Source: Candidatus Dojkabacteria bacterium
GTDB taxonomy: Bacteria > Patescibacteriota > Dojkabacteria > SC72
Assembly (NCBI GenBank): GCA_012514355.1
Contig: JAAZAL010000121.1
Location: forward strand, 1 to 16,957
Direction: 5' to 3'
Length of the DNA: 16,957 bases
The notes below the pieces were generated by a model. It did no database searches. It saw only the letters and a list, made by a program, of their open reading frames with translations, and was not told where the DNA came from. Each line of letters opens with the position of its first letter. The stretch's first letter is position 1. Shown one piece after another: positions 1-6,639 of the stretch. A program made the translations under genes and the position numbers.

Positions 1-711
1 GCTATCCCCTAACTCTTTTTTCAAAGAATCTACCTCTTTTGAATCTTTCGGGATATATTTTTTACCATCTTTTTTAAGTAATTTAATTTCCAAATTCTCT
101 TTCTCTTTCCTTACTTTTACTAAGAAATTCCAATACTCTTCAGGTTTAAAGGCCTCTCTTTCTTCCTCTCTTTCTACGATGATTCTTAAAGCAACAGATT
201 GAACTCTACCAGCAGAAAGACCGTACCAAATCTTTTTCCAAAGTAATTCAGAGAGTTTGTATCCAAAGAGTCTATCTAATACTCTTCTAGCTTTTTGTGC
301 TTCTACTAAATTGTTGTTTATCTTTGCTGCATTTTTAATTGCCTCTAAAATTGCATCTTTCGTAATTTCATGGAATGTTACTCTTTTAGAGTTTTTTAAT
401 TTTAAAAAATCATTTACATGCCAAGCAATAGCTTCCCCTTCTCTATCTGGGTCCATTGCAAGATATACTTTTCCTTCCTTAGGAACAGCCTTTTTTAAAT
501 CCTTTAGAATCATACCCTTTCCATATATTGTTTCAAAAAGAGGTTTATACCCATTCTCTACATCTACTCCTAAATCACTCTTGGGCAAATCTATTACATG
601 GCCTACCGTAGCCATTACCTTATACTCTTTTCCTAAATACTTGTTTATTGTCTTAGCCTTAGCTGGAGACTCAACGATTAACAAATTCTTGTAACTCATT
701 TTTTCTTTCAT
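1..711 (-). CDS. topA: DNA topoisomerase I (type IA), N-terminal part, cut by the left edge
   Basis: This enzyme relaxes negatively supercoiled DNA by cutting and passing single strands. The 237 visible residues hold the Toprim domain: IVESPAKAKTI at residues 12-22 with the catalytic Glu14, and the metal-binding DPDREGE at 87-93. The start of the cleavage domain follows, with LSAGRVQS at 165-172. The active-site tyrosine would lie beyond the window. Two in-frame starts are possible, 711 (MKEKM) and 699 (MSYKNL). Family members usually begin just before KNLVIVESPAKAKTI, so either fits. The predicted promoter at 722-750 would put the transcript start about 3-5 nt before 711, giving either a nearly leaderless mRNA or about 16 nt of leader to the second ATG. 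The gene follows mrdA on the same strand but appears to be transcribed separately. The family call is very safe; the exact start is not. Confidence 0.96.
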   Translation of the reverse strand, partial: MKEKMSYKNLLIVESPAKAKTINKYLGKEYKVMATVGHVIDLPKSDLGVDVENGYKPLFETIYGKGMILKDLKKAVPKEGKVYLAMDPDREGEAIAWHVNDFLKLKNSKRVTFHEITKDAILEAIKNAAKINNNLVEAQKARRVLDRLFGYKLSELLWKKIWYGLSAGRVQSVALRIIVEREEEREAFKPEEYWNFLVKVRKEKENLEIKLLKKDGKKYIPKDSKEVDSLKKELGDS

Positions 712-721
712 AATCAACGTA

Positions 722-750
722 AAAATACACAATACTTAAATATATGTCAA
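722..750 (-). promoter_or_regulatory. Predicted sigma-70 promoter for topA
   Basis: On the minus strand there is a perfect -35 TTGACA (745-750), a 17-nt spacer, and -10 TATTTT (722-727). The predicted start near 715 is only a few bases from the first topA ATG at 711, so the mRNA would have a very short leader. Confidence 0.6.
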
Positions 751-799
751 ATACTCGCTTCCTGTATATTACCTCTTTTAAATGAAAAAATCTTTAACT

Positions 800-2809
800 T
801 TACTCTACAAACCCATTAGCCACCATCCAAGTAATTAACTGTTTAATAGCGGCCACTGAATTAGAACTTGACCCTCCATCTTCTAGCAGTATTGAGAATG
901 AATATTTAGGATTCTTATACGGGAAAAAACCTGCTGCCCATGCATGAGTATCTTCATATACCCCCTTACTATTTAATTTCCCAAACTCAGCAGTACCTGT
1001 TTTTGCTGCAACAACAGTACCGGTAGATCCTAATGACTTTGCAATTCCCCTAGAACCGTATACAACCTCCCACATACCCTGTTTAACTACATCTAAAGAA
1101 TTTTGAGATACAATCTCCTCTCTTAAAGGTTTATGCTCTATTTCATACTCAAAACCGTTCTCATCAACAAACTTCTTTGCTATATGAGGAGTATGTAGTG
1201 TTCCTCCATTGGCTATTGCTGCTATCCAATTAGACATCTGTATTGGTGTTACTAAAGTAATACCCTGCCCTATTACTGAATTGCATGAGTCTCCCTCTGG
1301 GTACCATATTTCCTCTAACCAAGGACTACTGGTTTGTGATAATATCTTTTTGTTTTCTGGAGATGGCATTCTACCAGGCATCTCTCCAGGGATATCTATA
1401 CCAGTACTTTGACCTATTCCAAAAGCTTCTAAATATTTTACTAACTCATTCATACTCCAATCTCTAATCATTTCACAAAAGAATATATTAGATGAGACCA
1501 TTAAAGCATCTGTCACACTTAATGTCCCATATGAATGATTTCTAAACTCTTGAAAAGGAGCTCCGTTAGAGAATGTATACCCTGTTCTACTTATGTATTT
1601 ACTGTTTTTGTTAATTACTCCTGCTTCTAAACCTGCAGCCGCAACTATTGTTTTAAATGTTGAACCTGGAGGAATTTGAGCAGCTATACTTCTATCTAAA
1701 AGAGGGTTTCTCCTATCTTTTATTAACTTATCATATTCATTTTGAGAAATCCCATTAACAAAAAGATTGTTATCATACGAAGGGTAGCTTACAATAGCGA
1801 GGATTTCCCCACTGTTAACATCTTCAATTACCCCTGCTCCACCAGCAGCAGAATTATTATCAACAGCATCCTTTAATACCCTATACATCTCTTTTTGAAT
1901 ATCTGAGTTAATACTCAAATACAAGCTTTTTCCAGATACAGGTTTACTAAGTGTATACTGTGTATTTGAGACACTTCTTCCGAATACATCTATCTCTTGA
2001 GCTATTTTCCCCTTTGTTCCTTTTAATTGATTTTCATAGAATTTCTCAACTCCTGATTTCCCAACAATATCCCCAACTGTAAGATGAGGGTATTTTTCAA
2101 GATCATTTTCAGAGGCCTCTGAGGTATATCCTAAAAGATGGGAAAAGATTTCACCTTCTAAATATCTCCTTTTATTACCATTATCAAGTGTAACTCCCTC
2201 TAAAGAATCTCCCATTGCTTTAATTTTAATTACCAAATCATTACTTATATCAGAAGCCAAAAGAATTTTATTAGTATATTCTTCTTTTTTATATATAGAA
2301 AAAACCCTGTCTGAAAGCGATGTATACTTAGTCCCATCACTTTCTGTTTGTTTCCAACTATCTCCCAATATACCCCCAAGGGTATCAAGAGTATCTTCAA
2401 TTCCTTGATTATCAAGCCCATCCTCTTTGTAATATTTCTCAAGTAAAAGATATACATTTACCGAGGATACGTTCTCTACTAGCTTTTGACCCTTTGAATC
2501 AAAAATAACGCCTCTAAAGGCATCTACAGAGGTTATCCTTACTTTGTTATCCTTAGATCTTGTCAACATCTCCTCACCCTGAACAACTTGGAGTTTAACC
2601 AAATTTATTATTAATACAAAAAAGACTAATGAAAACAGTAAGAAGGCGTATATGAAATTCCACCCAGAGATACGTACCTCGTTGCCCTTTCCCAAAATCA
2701 CCTTAGATATCTTCCCCTTCCTCTTTACAGACACATTACCGTTGTTATTAACAATAGGTTTATGCATCTTTTTAGAAACTAATTTTTTATCAAACTCTAT
2801 CTTTGCCAT
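800..2809 (-). CDS. mrdA: Penicillin-binding protein 2, peptidoglycan DD-transpeptidase of the elongasome
   Basis: This is a class B PBP that cross-links peptidoglycan during side-wall growth, normally as partner of RodA and the MreBCD scaffold. The 669-residue protein has a basic cytoplasmic tail, one membrane helix (about 50-70), a PBP dimerisation domain (about 95-280) and a C-terminal transpeptidase domain. The three active-site motifs are intact: S383-T-F-K386, S439-S-N441 and K603-T-G-T606. It starts 5 nt after mreD, so it is the last gene of the mreBCD-mrdA operon. The start is preceded by TTAATATATATGG, with no Shine-Dalgarno sequence. The roughly 45-residue Lys/Asn-rich N-terminal tail before the helix is longer than in E. 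coli PBP2. No rodA follows directly; the next gene is topA. The name pbpA/pbp2 would be equally valid. Confidence 0.95.
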   Translation of the reverse strand: MAKIEFDKKLVSKKMHKPIVNNNGNVSVKRKGKISKVILGKGNEVRISGWNFIYAFLLFSLVFFVLIINLVKLQVVQGEEMLTRSKDNKVRITSVDAFRGVIFDSKGQKLVENVSSVNVYLLLEKYYKEDGLDNQGIEDTLDTLGGILGDSWKQTESDGTKYTSLSDRVFSIYKKEEYTNKILLASDISNDLVIKIKAMGDSLEGVTLDNGNKRRYLEGEIFSHLLGYTSEASENDLEKYPHLTVGDIVGKSGVEKFYENQLKGTKGKIAQEIDVFGRSVSNTQYTLSKPVSGKSLYLSINSDIQKEMYRVLKDAVDNNSAAGGAGVIEDVNSGEILAIVSYPSYDNNLFVNGISQNEYDKLIKDRRNPLLDRSIAAQIPPGSTFKTIVAAAGLEAGVINKNSKYISRTGYTFSNGAPFQEFRNHSYGTLSVTDALMVSSNIFFCEMIRDWSMNELVKYLEAFGIGQSTGIDIPGEMPGRMPSPENKKILSQTSSPWLEEIWYPEGDSCNSVIGQGITLVTPIQMSNWIAAIANGGTLHTPHIAKKFVDENGFEYEIEHKPLREEIVSQNSLDVVKQGMWEVVYGSRGIAKSLGSTGTVVAAKTGTAEFGKLNSKGVYEDTHAWAAGFFPYKNPKYSFSILLEDGGSSSNSVAAIKQLITWMVANGFVE

Positions 2810-2814
2810 ATATA

Positions 2815-3306
2815 TTAATCTAAAGTAAGCCTACTTTTTGATCCCTCATACTGAATTGATTTCAAAAACCTATTAACAAAAGCATAAAGGATAGTAGTTA
2901 TACCACTTACTACTGCTATATTTACTAAACTACCCCAAACCTTAGGAAATGCCCCATCTTGAAGCAATGAACCTATTAGCAAAAGTAGTATGTAGTAAAG
3001 GAATGTCGAAAGTAAAATAGTTAGATAGTGTAATTTCCCCTCAGAGGGTATCACTATTGAAAGCAGATCAAAAACAAAGAGTAGGATTGATATAACTAAA
3101 ACATGTGTACCTAAAGGAAAATGATTTACAGAATCCAAAGTTATAGCGAAGAAAGTAATTAGTATATAGTAAACAACCGGGTTAATTCTTTTCCAAAGTA
3201 GTAAAAGAACTAATATTAGAATCGAAAAAGAAAATAACTCAAAGAGAAAACTCTCTAAGAAAAGTAATACAAATATTGAAATTATAATTAATAATACCTC
3301 TATCAT
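2815..3306 (-). CDS. mreD: Rod shape-determining membrane protein MreD
   Basis: MreD is the integral-membrane part of the elongasome that connects MreC to the membrane complex. The 163-residue protein consists almost wholly of hydrophobic helices (five to six predicted), with the usual short basic C-terminus and the typical family length. Sequence conservation in MreD is weak. The call rests on size, topology and its position between mreC and mrdA. Its ATG overlaps the mreC stop (ATGA, 3306-3303), which indicates translational coupling. Confidence 0.88.
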   Translation of the reverse strand: MIEVLLIIISIFVLLFLESFLFELFSFSILILVLLLLWKRINPVVYYILITFFAITLDSVNHFPLGTHVLVISILLFVFDLLSIVIPSEGKLHYLTILLSTFLYYILLLLIGSLLQDGAFPKVWGSLVNIAVVSGITTILYAFVNRFLKSIQYEGSKSRLTLD

Positions 3307-4124
3307 TTCTTTATTACATATACATTTAATATATTCCCATAATCGAATATCGGAGATACAAATCCACTCTTATTTGTAGATGCTGGATTATTAGATACAC
3401 CAACTAAAGTACCTAATACAAATATATCCTCTACTCTACTATCTCTTATTAAAACAAAATCTCCCTCTTTAACATCAGAATTAATTCCTAGATTCTCAAT
3501 TAATATATTATCTGATTTGCCTATTACCACTCCTGTGGATTTAACTAAACTATCTATTCTATTTTCCTTATTTAAATCTATACTTCCAGGTAGTACAACA
3601 ACTTCAAAACTACTAGAGGGATTTAATGGCAATCTTACCCTACTACTATACAGAGAAACATCAGAAATCATTCCTATATACACCCTTCCCAGTATTACAA
3701 TATCTCCTATTTCAATACCGTTTTCCTTTCCTACATTTATCAAAATACTACCTTGAGAGTTATCGGTAATTATCTTAGCTTGAATATACTCTCTTTCGTT
3801 AATAAGAAAGGAGCTTTGTTCTTTCAAACTTAGATACTCATTATAGTCTAGTAACTTCTCAGAGTTCTCTACCTTTAATTTCGCTATCTCCTCTTTCATC
3901 TCATTAAATTCCGTAATATAGCTAGATGCATCAATCAATGCCTCTTTCCAGTTATTTACTTTTTTACCGGCATTACTACCATAAACATGAATAGGAGAGA
4001 AAATATATGCAAAAGGATACTTAACCCTATCCCCTAAGGTTGTCTGACCTAAAAGCACCAATATTATGGAAAATATTAAGTAGAGAAACTTAGAATAACT
4101 TTTAAAGTCAAACTTCCTTTTCAT
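3303..4124 (-). CDS. mreC: Rod shape-determining protein MreC
   Basis: MreC is a bitopic elongasome protein that links the cytoplasmic MreB filament to periplasmic or extracellular synthases, including PBP2. The 273-residue protein has a basic N-terminus, one membrane helix (about 11-27), a coiled coil (about 65-105, rich in E, K and L) and the C-terminal double beta-barrel, with the family pattern around VGKENGIEIGDIVI and GVVIGKS. It lies 12 nt downstream of mreB and overlaps mreD by 4 nt, and it ends in TGA. Its length and layout are normal for the family. Confidence 0.94.
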   Translation of the reverse strand: MKRKFDFKSYSKFLYLIFSIILVLLGQTTLGDRVKYPFAYIFSPIHVYGSNAGKKVNNWKEALIDASSYITEFNEMKEEIAKLKVENSEKLLDYNEYLSLKEQSSFLINEREYIQAKIITDNSQGSILINVGKENGIEIGDIVILGRVYIGMISDVSLYSSRVRLPLNPSSSFEVVVLPGSIDLNKENRIDSLVKSTGVVIGKSDNILIENLGINSDVKEGDFVLIRDSRVEDIFVLGTLVGVSNNPASTNKSGFVSPIFDYGNILNVYVIKK

Positions 4125-4136
4125 CGTATTCGGTTA

Positions 4137-5192
4137 TTAAATAATCTCATCCCAAGATCTTTGAACTCTCTGTAACAAATCAATGTGATCTAACATCTTT
4201 GAAGTTCCTTTTGCAACGGCTGCCATTGGCTCTTCAACAATATTAATTGGAATATTTAATTCCTCTTTCCAATATGTATCTAATCCTTTAATTAAGGCGC
4301 CACCTCCTGCTACAAATATTCCATCACTATATATATCTTTAATTAATTCTGGTGGAGTGTCTTCAATTGCATCTTTTACTGCATCAGTAATCTGAGTTAG
4401 AGAGGTACTAATTGCTTCTCTAACCTCTGTACTTGTAAATCTTATAGATTTAGGGAGTCCTGATAACAAGTCTCTACCCTGTATTTCAATCTCTTTCTCT
4501 TCTTTTAATGGAGAAGCAGAACCTATTGCAATTTTAATATCCTCTGCGCTTCTCTCACCAATTAATATGTTGTACTTTTCTCTAACATAGTCAACAATAT
4601 CTTGGTTCATCTCATCACCAGCAATTCTAATTGTGTTGTCAACAACAATATCCCCCAAAGAAAGTATAGCTATACCGGTAGTTCCCCCACCTATATCAAC
4701 AATCATACTACCTGAGGCTTCCTCTATCGGAAGACCCACTCCTATTGCAGCAGCCATAGCCTCTTCAACAATAAAAACATCTCTTGCACCAGCTGTTTTA
4801 GCAGCATCAATTACTGCTTGTCTCTCTACTTCAGTTACCGAGGAAGGTACACCAACAACTATCCTAGGTCTTGGTATTTTAAAACCTTTAATATAGTTAG
4901 AATGAGCACTTTTGATAAAGTGATGAATCATTGCCTGTGTAGTATCAAAATCGGAAATAACACCATCTTTTAAAGGCCTTACAGCAACAATATTTGCAGG
5001 AGTCCTACCTATCATCTCTCTTGCAGCTTGACCTACAGCTAATACCTGCTTTGTTCTCTTATCGATAGCTACAACAGATGGTTCAGAAACAACAATACCC
5101 TCTCCTCTAAGATAAACTATTGTATTTGCAGTACCTAAATCCATACCTAAATCATATGTAAATATATTCCAAATTGAATCAAATACTTTCAT
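4137..5192 (-). CDS. mreB: Actin-like rod shape-determining ATPase MreB
   Basis: MreB forms membrane-bound actin-like filaments that direct lateral cell-wall synthesis. The 351-residue protein shows the actin-fold nucleotide motifs: phosphate-1 loop DLGTANT at 18-24, phosphate-2 loop DIGGGTTG at 166-173, and the adenosine motif around DGIFVAGGGALIKGL near the C-terminus. The N-terminal MKVFDSIWNIF resembles the amphipathic membrane-binding segment seen in many MreBs. It is the first gene of the mreBCD-mrdA block, and its presence implies a rod-shaped or otherwise elongated cell. The 75 bp to rpmB contain no clear terminator and no convincing promoter, so cotranscription with rpmB cannot be excluded. 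The leader (TTTTTAAATAATG) has no Shine-Dalgarno sequence. Confidence 0.97.
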   Translation of the reverse strand: MKVFDSIWNIFTYDLGMDLGTANTIVYLRGEGIVVSEPSVVAIDKRTKQVLAVGQAAREMIGRTPANIVAVRPLKDGVISDFDTTQAMIHHFIKSAHSNYIKGFKIPRPRIVVGVPSSVTEVERQAVIDAAKTAGARDVFIVEEAMAAAIGVGLPIEEASGSMIVDIGGGTTGIAILSLGDIVVDNTIRIAGDEMNQDIVDYVREKYNILIGERSAEDIKIAIGSASPLKEEKEIEIQGRDLLSGLPKSIRFTSTEVREAISTSLTQITDAVKDAIEDTPPELIKDIYSDGIFVAGGGALIKGLDTYWKEELNIPINIVEEPMAAVAKGTSKMLDHIDLLQRVQRSWDEII

Positions 5193-5267
5193 TATTTAAA
5201 AATACCATCTTATTTTAGATGATTTTACCACTAATATTTACTCAAGACGAGGAAAAAATATATACAA

Positions 5268-5483
5268 TTACTCTTGGGATTGTGATTGAAGCTTTTTATA
5301 ACACTTCATACAAACATAGATGCTCTGAGTATTACCATCTACATCTACCTTAATCTTTCTAATATTTGGCTTAAAGGTCCTTTTACTTTTAGGAGCCTTA
5401 AATCTCCACCCTATTGAGTGGTGATGCTGTATCCTTTTACCAGCTACCGTAGATTTTGAACATAATTCACAAACTTTTGCCAT
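5268..5483 (-). CDS. rpmB: 50S ribosomal protein L28, zinc-binding type
   Basis: L28 is a protein of the large ribosomal subunit. The 71-residue product has the conserved N-terminal MAKVCELCSKS, the basic core with HHHSIGWRFKAPKSKR, and two CxxC pairs (C5/C8 and C58/C61) expected to bind zinc. This is the zinc-dependent form, not the cysteine-free paralogue some bacteria use under zinc starvation. It is divergent from the M50 protease gene and has a good promoter at 5525-5553. Upstream of the ATG is AAGAGAGAAAAATG, one of the few purine-rich leaders in the window. Confidence 0.95.
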   Translation of the reverse strand: MAKVCELCSKSTVAGKRIQHHHSIGWRFKAPKSKRTFKPNIRKIKVDVDGNTQSIYVCMKCYKKLQSQSQE

Positions 5484-5502
5484 TTTTCTCTCTTATTTTT
5501 AA

Positions 5503-5531
5503 TTGAAGAATATTAAACTAGATGATATTAT
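5503..5531 (+). promoter_or_regulatory. Predicted promoter for the M50 protease gene
   Basis: -35 TTGAAG (5503-5508), 17-nt spacer, -10 TATTAT (5526-5531), giving a start near 5538 and a leader of about 27 nt. Its -10 bases almost coincide with the -10 of the divergent rpmB promoter. Confidence 0.5.
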
Positions 5532-5553
5532 CAAAAAGAATTGTAATTATCAA
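5525..5553 (-). promoter_or_regulatory. Predicted promoter for rpmB
   Basis: On the minus strand: -35 TTGATA (5548-5553), 17-nt spacer, -10 TAATAT (5525-5530). The predicted start is near 5518, about 35 nt before the rpmB ATG. The AT-rich context allows chance matches, but both boxes and the spacing are good. Confidence 0.55.
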
Positions 5554-5564
5554 GATTAATATTT

Positions 5565-6188
5565 ATGTTTTCATCATTTAGCGAATTTATATATTGGATT
5601 ATAGTTGCTGTCCCATCTATATTGGTAGCCTCAACAATACACGAATACTCACATGGATACACAGCTTTTAAACTAGGAGACCCAACTGCAAAAGCAGAGG
5701 GGAGACTTACATTAAACCCAATTAAACATATAGATCCAATAGGGGCTATTTCAATGATACTTTTTAGATTTGGATGGAGTAAGCCAGTACCAATAAATGA
5801 ATACAACTTTGAAAAAAGAGAACTGTATACAGCAATTACAGCATTTGCTGGACCATTATCCAATTTTATTATGGCTAGCATTGTTGCCGTTATTAACCAT
5901 ATATTTGTAAAAGACCCCCAATCCCTTATAGCATTTCTACTATTGACATTTGCCACTATAAATCTCGCTTTAGGAATTTTTAACCTACTCCCTATTCCAC
6001 CACTTGATGGACATAAGATAGTAAGAGCAATACTTCCCAAGAACTTAAGGTACTACTGGGAGCAGTTAGAAAAGTATTCTTTGTTTCTAATTATCATTTT
6101 GGTTTTACCAATATCTCCTTTCTCCAAGTATGTTTCCACTTTTATTTTTTCTACTCTTAACTCTCTACTATTACTACTAGGATTTTGA
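5565..6188 (+). CDS. Site-2 protease family (M50) membrane zinc metalloprotease
   Basis: This is an intramembrane zinc protease of peptidase family M50, which cuts within or near membrane segments of substrates. The 207-residue protein has four to six hydrophobic helices. Zinc ligands H26-E-Y-S-H30 lie in the first helix, and the third-ligand motif is NLLPIPPLDGHKI, with D148. It has no PDZ domain, so it belongs to the minimal, FtsH-clan-like M50B group that is common in compact genomes, not the RseP type. The ATG at 5565 lies directly after TTAATATTT with no Shine-Dalgarno sequence. Its substrate cannot be told from the sequence; no sigma or anti-sigma gene is adjacent. It ends in TGA, and a structured RNA gene follows on the same strand. 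Confidence 0.92.
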   Translation: MFSSFSEFIYWIIVAVPSILVASTIHEYSHGYTAFKLGDPTAKAEGRLTLNPIKHIDPIGAISMILFRFGWSKPVPINEYNFEKRELYTAITAFAGPLSNFIMASIVAVINHIFVKDPQSLIAFLLLTFATINLALGIFNLLPIPPLDGHKIVRAILPKNLRYYWEQLEKYSLFLIIILVLPISPFSKYVSTFIFSTLNSLLLLLGF

Positions 6189-6213
6189 TTCTAATCCCAA
6201 ATTATAGTAGAAT
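6185..6213 (+). promoter_or_regulatory. Predicted promoter of the structured RNA
   Basis: -35 TTGATT (6185-6190), 17-nt spacer, -10 TAGAAT (6208-6213). It points to a start at about 6219-6220, exactly where the RNA closing stem begins. The -35 overlaps the stop codon of the M50 gene. Confidence 0.55.
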
Positions 6214-6218
6214 ATATT

Positions 6219-6361
6219 GTCCCAGTTGGACATAGAGGTTCGTAGCTCCACAACCATTAACTGGGAGTCCCGAAATCGCTTAAACCTTTGGGTCTAAGTT
6301 GAGGGGTTCCACCTTTAAATGGAAGAGCTCTACGATCCCTCTCCGACTGGGGCGTCTTTTT
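6219..6361 (+). ncRNA. Structured rod-shaped small RNA with built-in terminator; candidate 6S RNA
   Basis: This stretch is much richer in G+C than its surroundings and has no convincing ORF. It folds by eye into one long rod. The closing stem is 6219-6229 with 6343-6353 (11 bp, one G-U at 6220/6352 and another within). It continues as AGAGG 6234-6238 with CCTCT 6338-6342, and TCGTAG 6240-6245 with CTACGA 6330-6335. A looser middle follows, then 6262-6266 with 6307-6311 and CC/GG-rich pairing at 6268-6271 with 6303-6306. The apical hairpin is 6279-6286/6291-6298 with loop TTTG. The 3' arm of the closing stem is followed by GTCTTTTT, a terminator signal. A promoter sits at the right distance. 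The size (about 140 nt), closed ends and interrupted rod fit 6S RNA, the RNA polymerase-binding regulator. The SRP RNA signature (GGAAG...AGCAGC) is absent. That it is an RNA gene is likely; the 6S identity is only a guess. Confidence 0.65.
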
Positions 6362-6362
6362 A

Positions 6363-6391
6363 TTGACTATATCACCCTAATATATTAAACT
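6363..6391 (+). promoter_or_regulatory. Predicted promoter of the tRNA-Thr/tRNA-Tyr pair
   Basis: -35 TTGACT (6363-6368), 17-nt spacer, -10 TAAACT (6386-6391). The expected start, near 6398, is just before tRNA-Thr. The -35 immediately follows the T-run that ends the upstream RNA. Confidence 0.45.
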
Positions 6392-6404
6392 TGCCTTGTT
6401 AATT

Positions 6405-6478
6405 GCCGAAGTAGCTCAGTTGGTCAGAGCAACTGTTTTGTAAACAGTAGGTCGAGAGTTCGAATCTCTCCTTCGGCT
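6405..6478 (+). tRNA. trnT(ugu): tRNA-Thr (anticodon TGT)
   Basis: This is a complete cloverleaf. The acceptor GCCGAAG/CTTCGGC pairs 7 of 7. The D-arm contains AGCTCAGTTGGTCAGAGC. The anticodon stem ACTGT/ACAGT carries loop TTTGTAA (anticodon TGT, reading ACA and related codons). The T-arm is GAGAG-TTCGAAT-CTCTC. The discriminator base is T and CCA is not encoded. tRNA-Tyr follows after only 4 nt, so the two are probably cotranscribed. Confidence 0.95.
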
Positions 6479-6482
6479 TAGT

Positions 6483-6565
6483 GCAGAGGTGGCGGAGCGG
6501 TCAAACGCATCGGACTGTAAATCCGACTCCTTCGGGATACACTGGTTCAAATCCAGTCCTCTGCA
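6483..6565 (+). tRNA. trnY(gua): tRNA-Tyr (anticodon GTA)
   Basis: This is a class II tRNA with a long variable arm (CTCC-TTCG-GGA). The acceptor GCAGAGG/CCTCTGC pairs 7 of 7. The anticodon stem TCGGA/TCCGA has loop CTGTAAA (anticodon GTA). The T-arm is ACTGG-TTCAAAT-CCAGT, and the discriminator is A, as expected for tyrosine. CCA is not encoded. A T-run (6566-6571) follows and may help end the transcript. Confidence 0.95.
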
Positions 6566-6619
6566 TTTTTTATCTCATAGTGTTTCCACTCTGTTTAAAT
6601 GTATTACTAATATCAATAA

Positions 6620-6639
6620 ATATGTTAAATTTAACATAT
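6620..6639. repeat. Perfect 20-bp palindrome over the start codon of the Na/Pi transporter gene
   Basis: ATATGTTAAATTTAACATAT is a perfect palindrome with 10-nt arms, and its last two bases are the first two of the ATG at 6638. A weak -10 (TAATAT, 6608-6613) would start transcription at about 6620, so the palindrome could be a repressor operator or a hairpin over the ribosome-binding region. There is no Shine-Dalgarno sequence. The function is inferred only. Confidence 0.55.

Noticed and set aside
257..694. 145-residue open frame on the plus strand
   Set aside because: It lies wholly inside topA on the opposite strand, whose Toprim motifs are unmistakable. Its translation has no family features.
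5531..6040. 169-residue open frame on the minus strand
   Set aside because: It is antisense to the M50 protease gene (HExxH and LDG motifs). It is a reverse-frame artefact that also runs through the divergent promoter region.
6219..6361. Identification of the structured RNA as SRP (4.5S) RNA, tmRNA or RNase P RNA
   Set aside because: There is no GGAAG...AGCAGC apical motif of SRP RNA, no tRNA-like ends or tag frame of tmRNA, and it is far too short for RNase P RNA.
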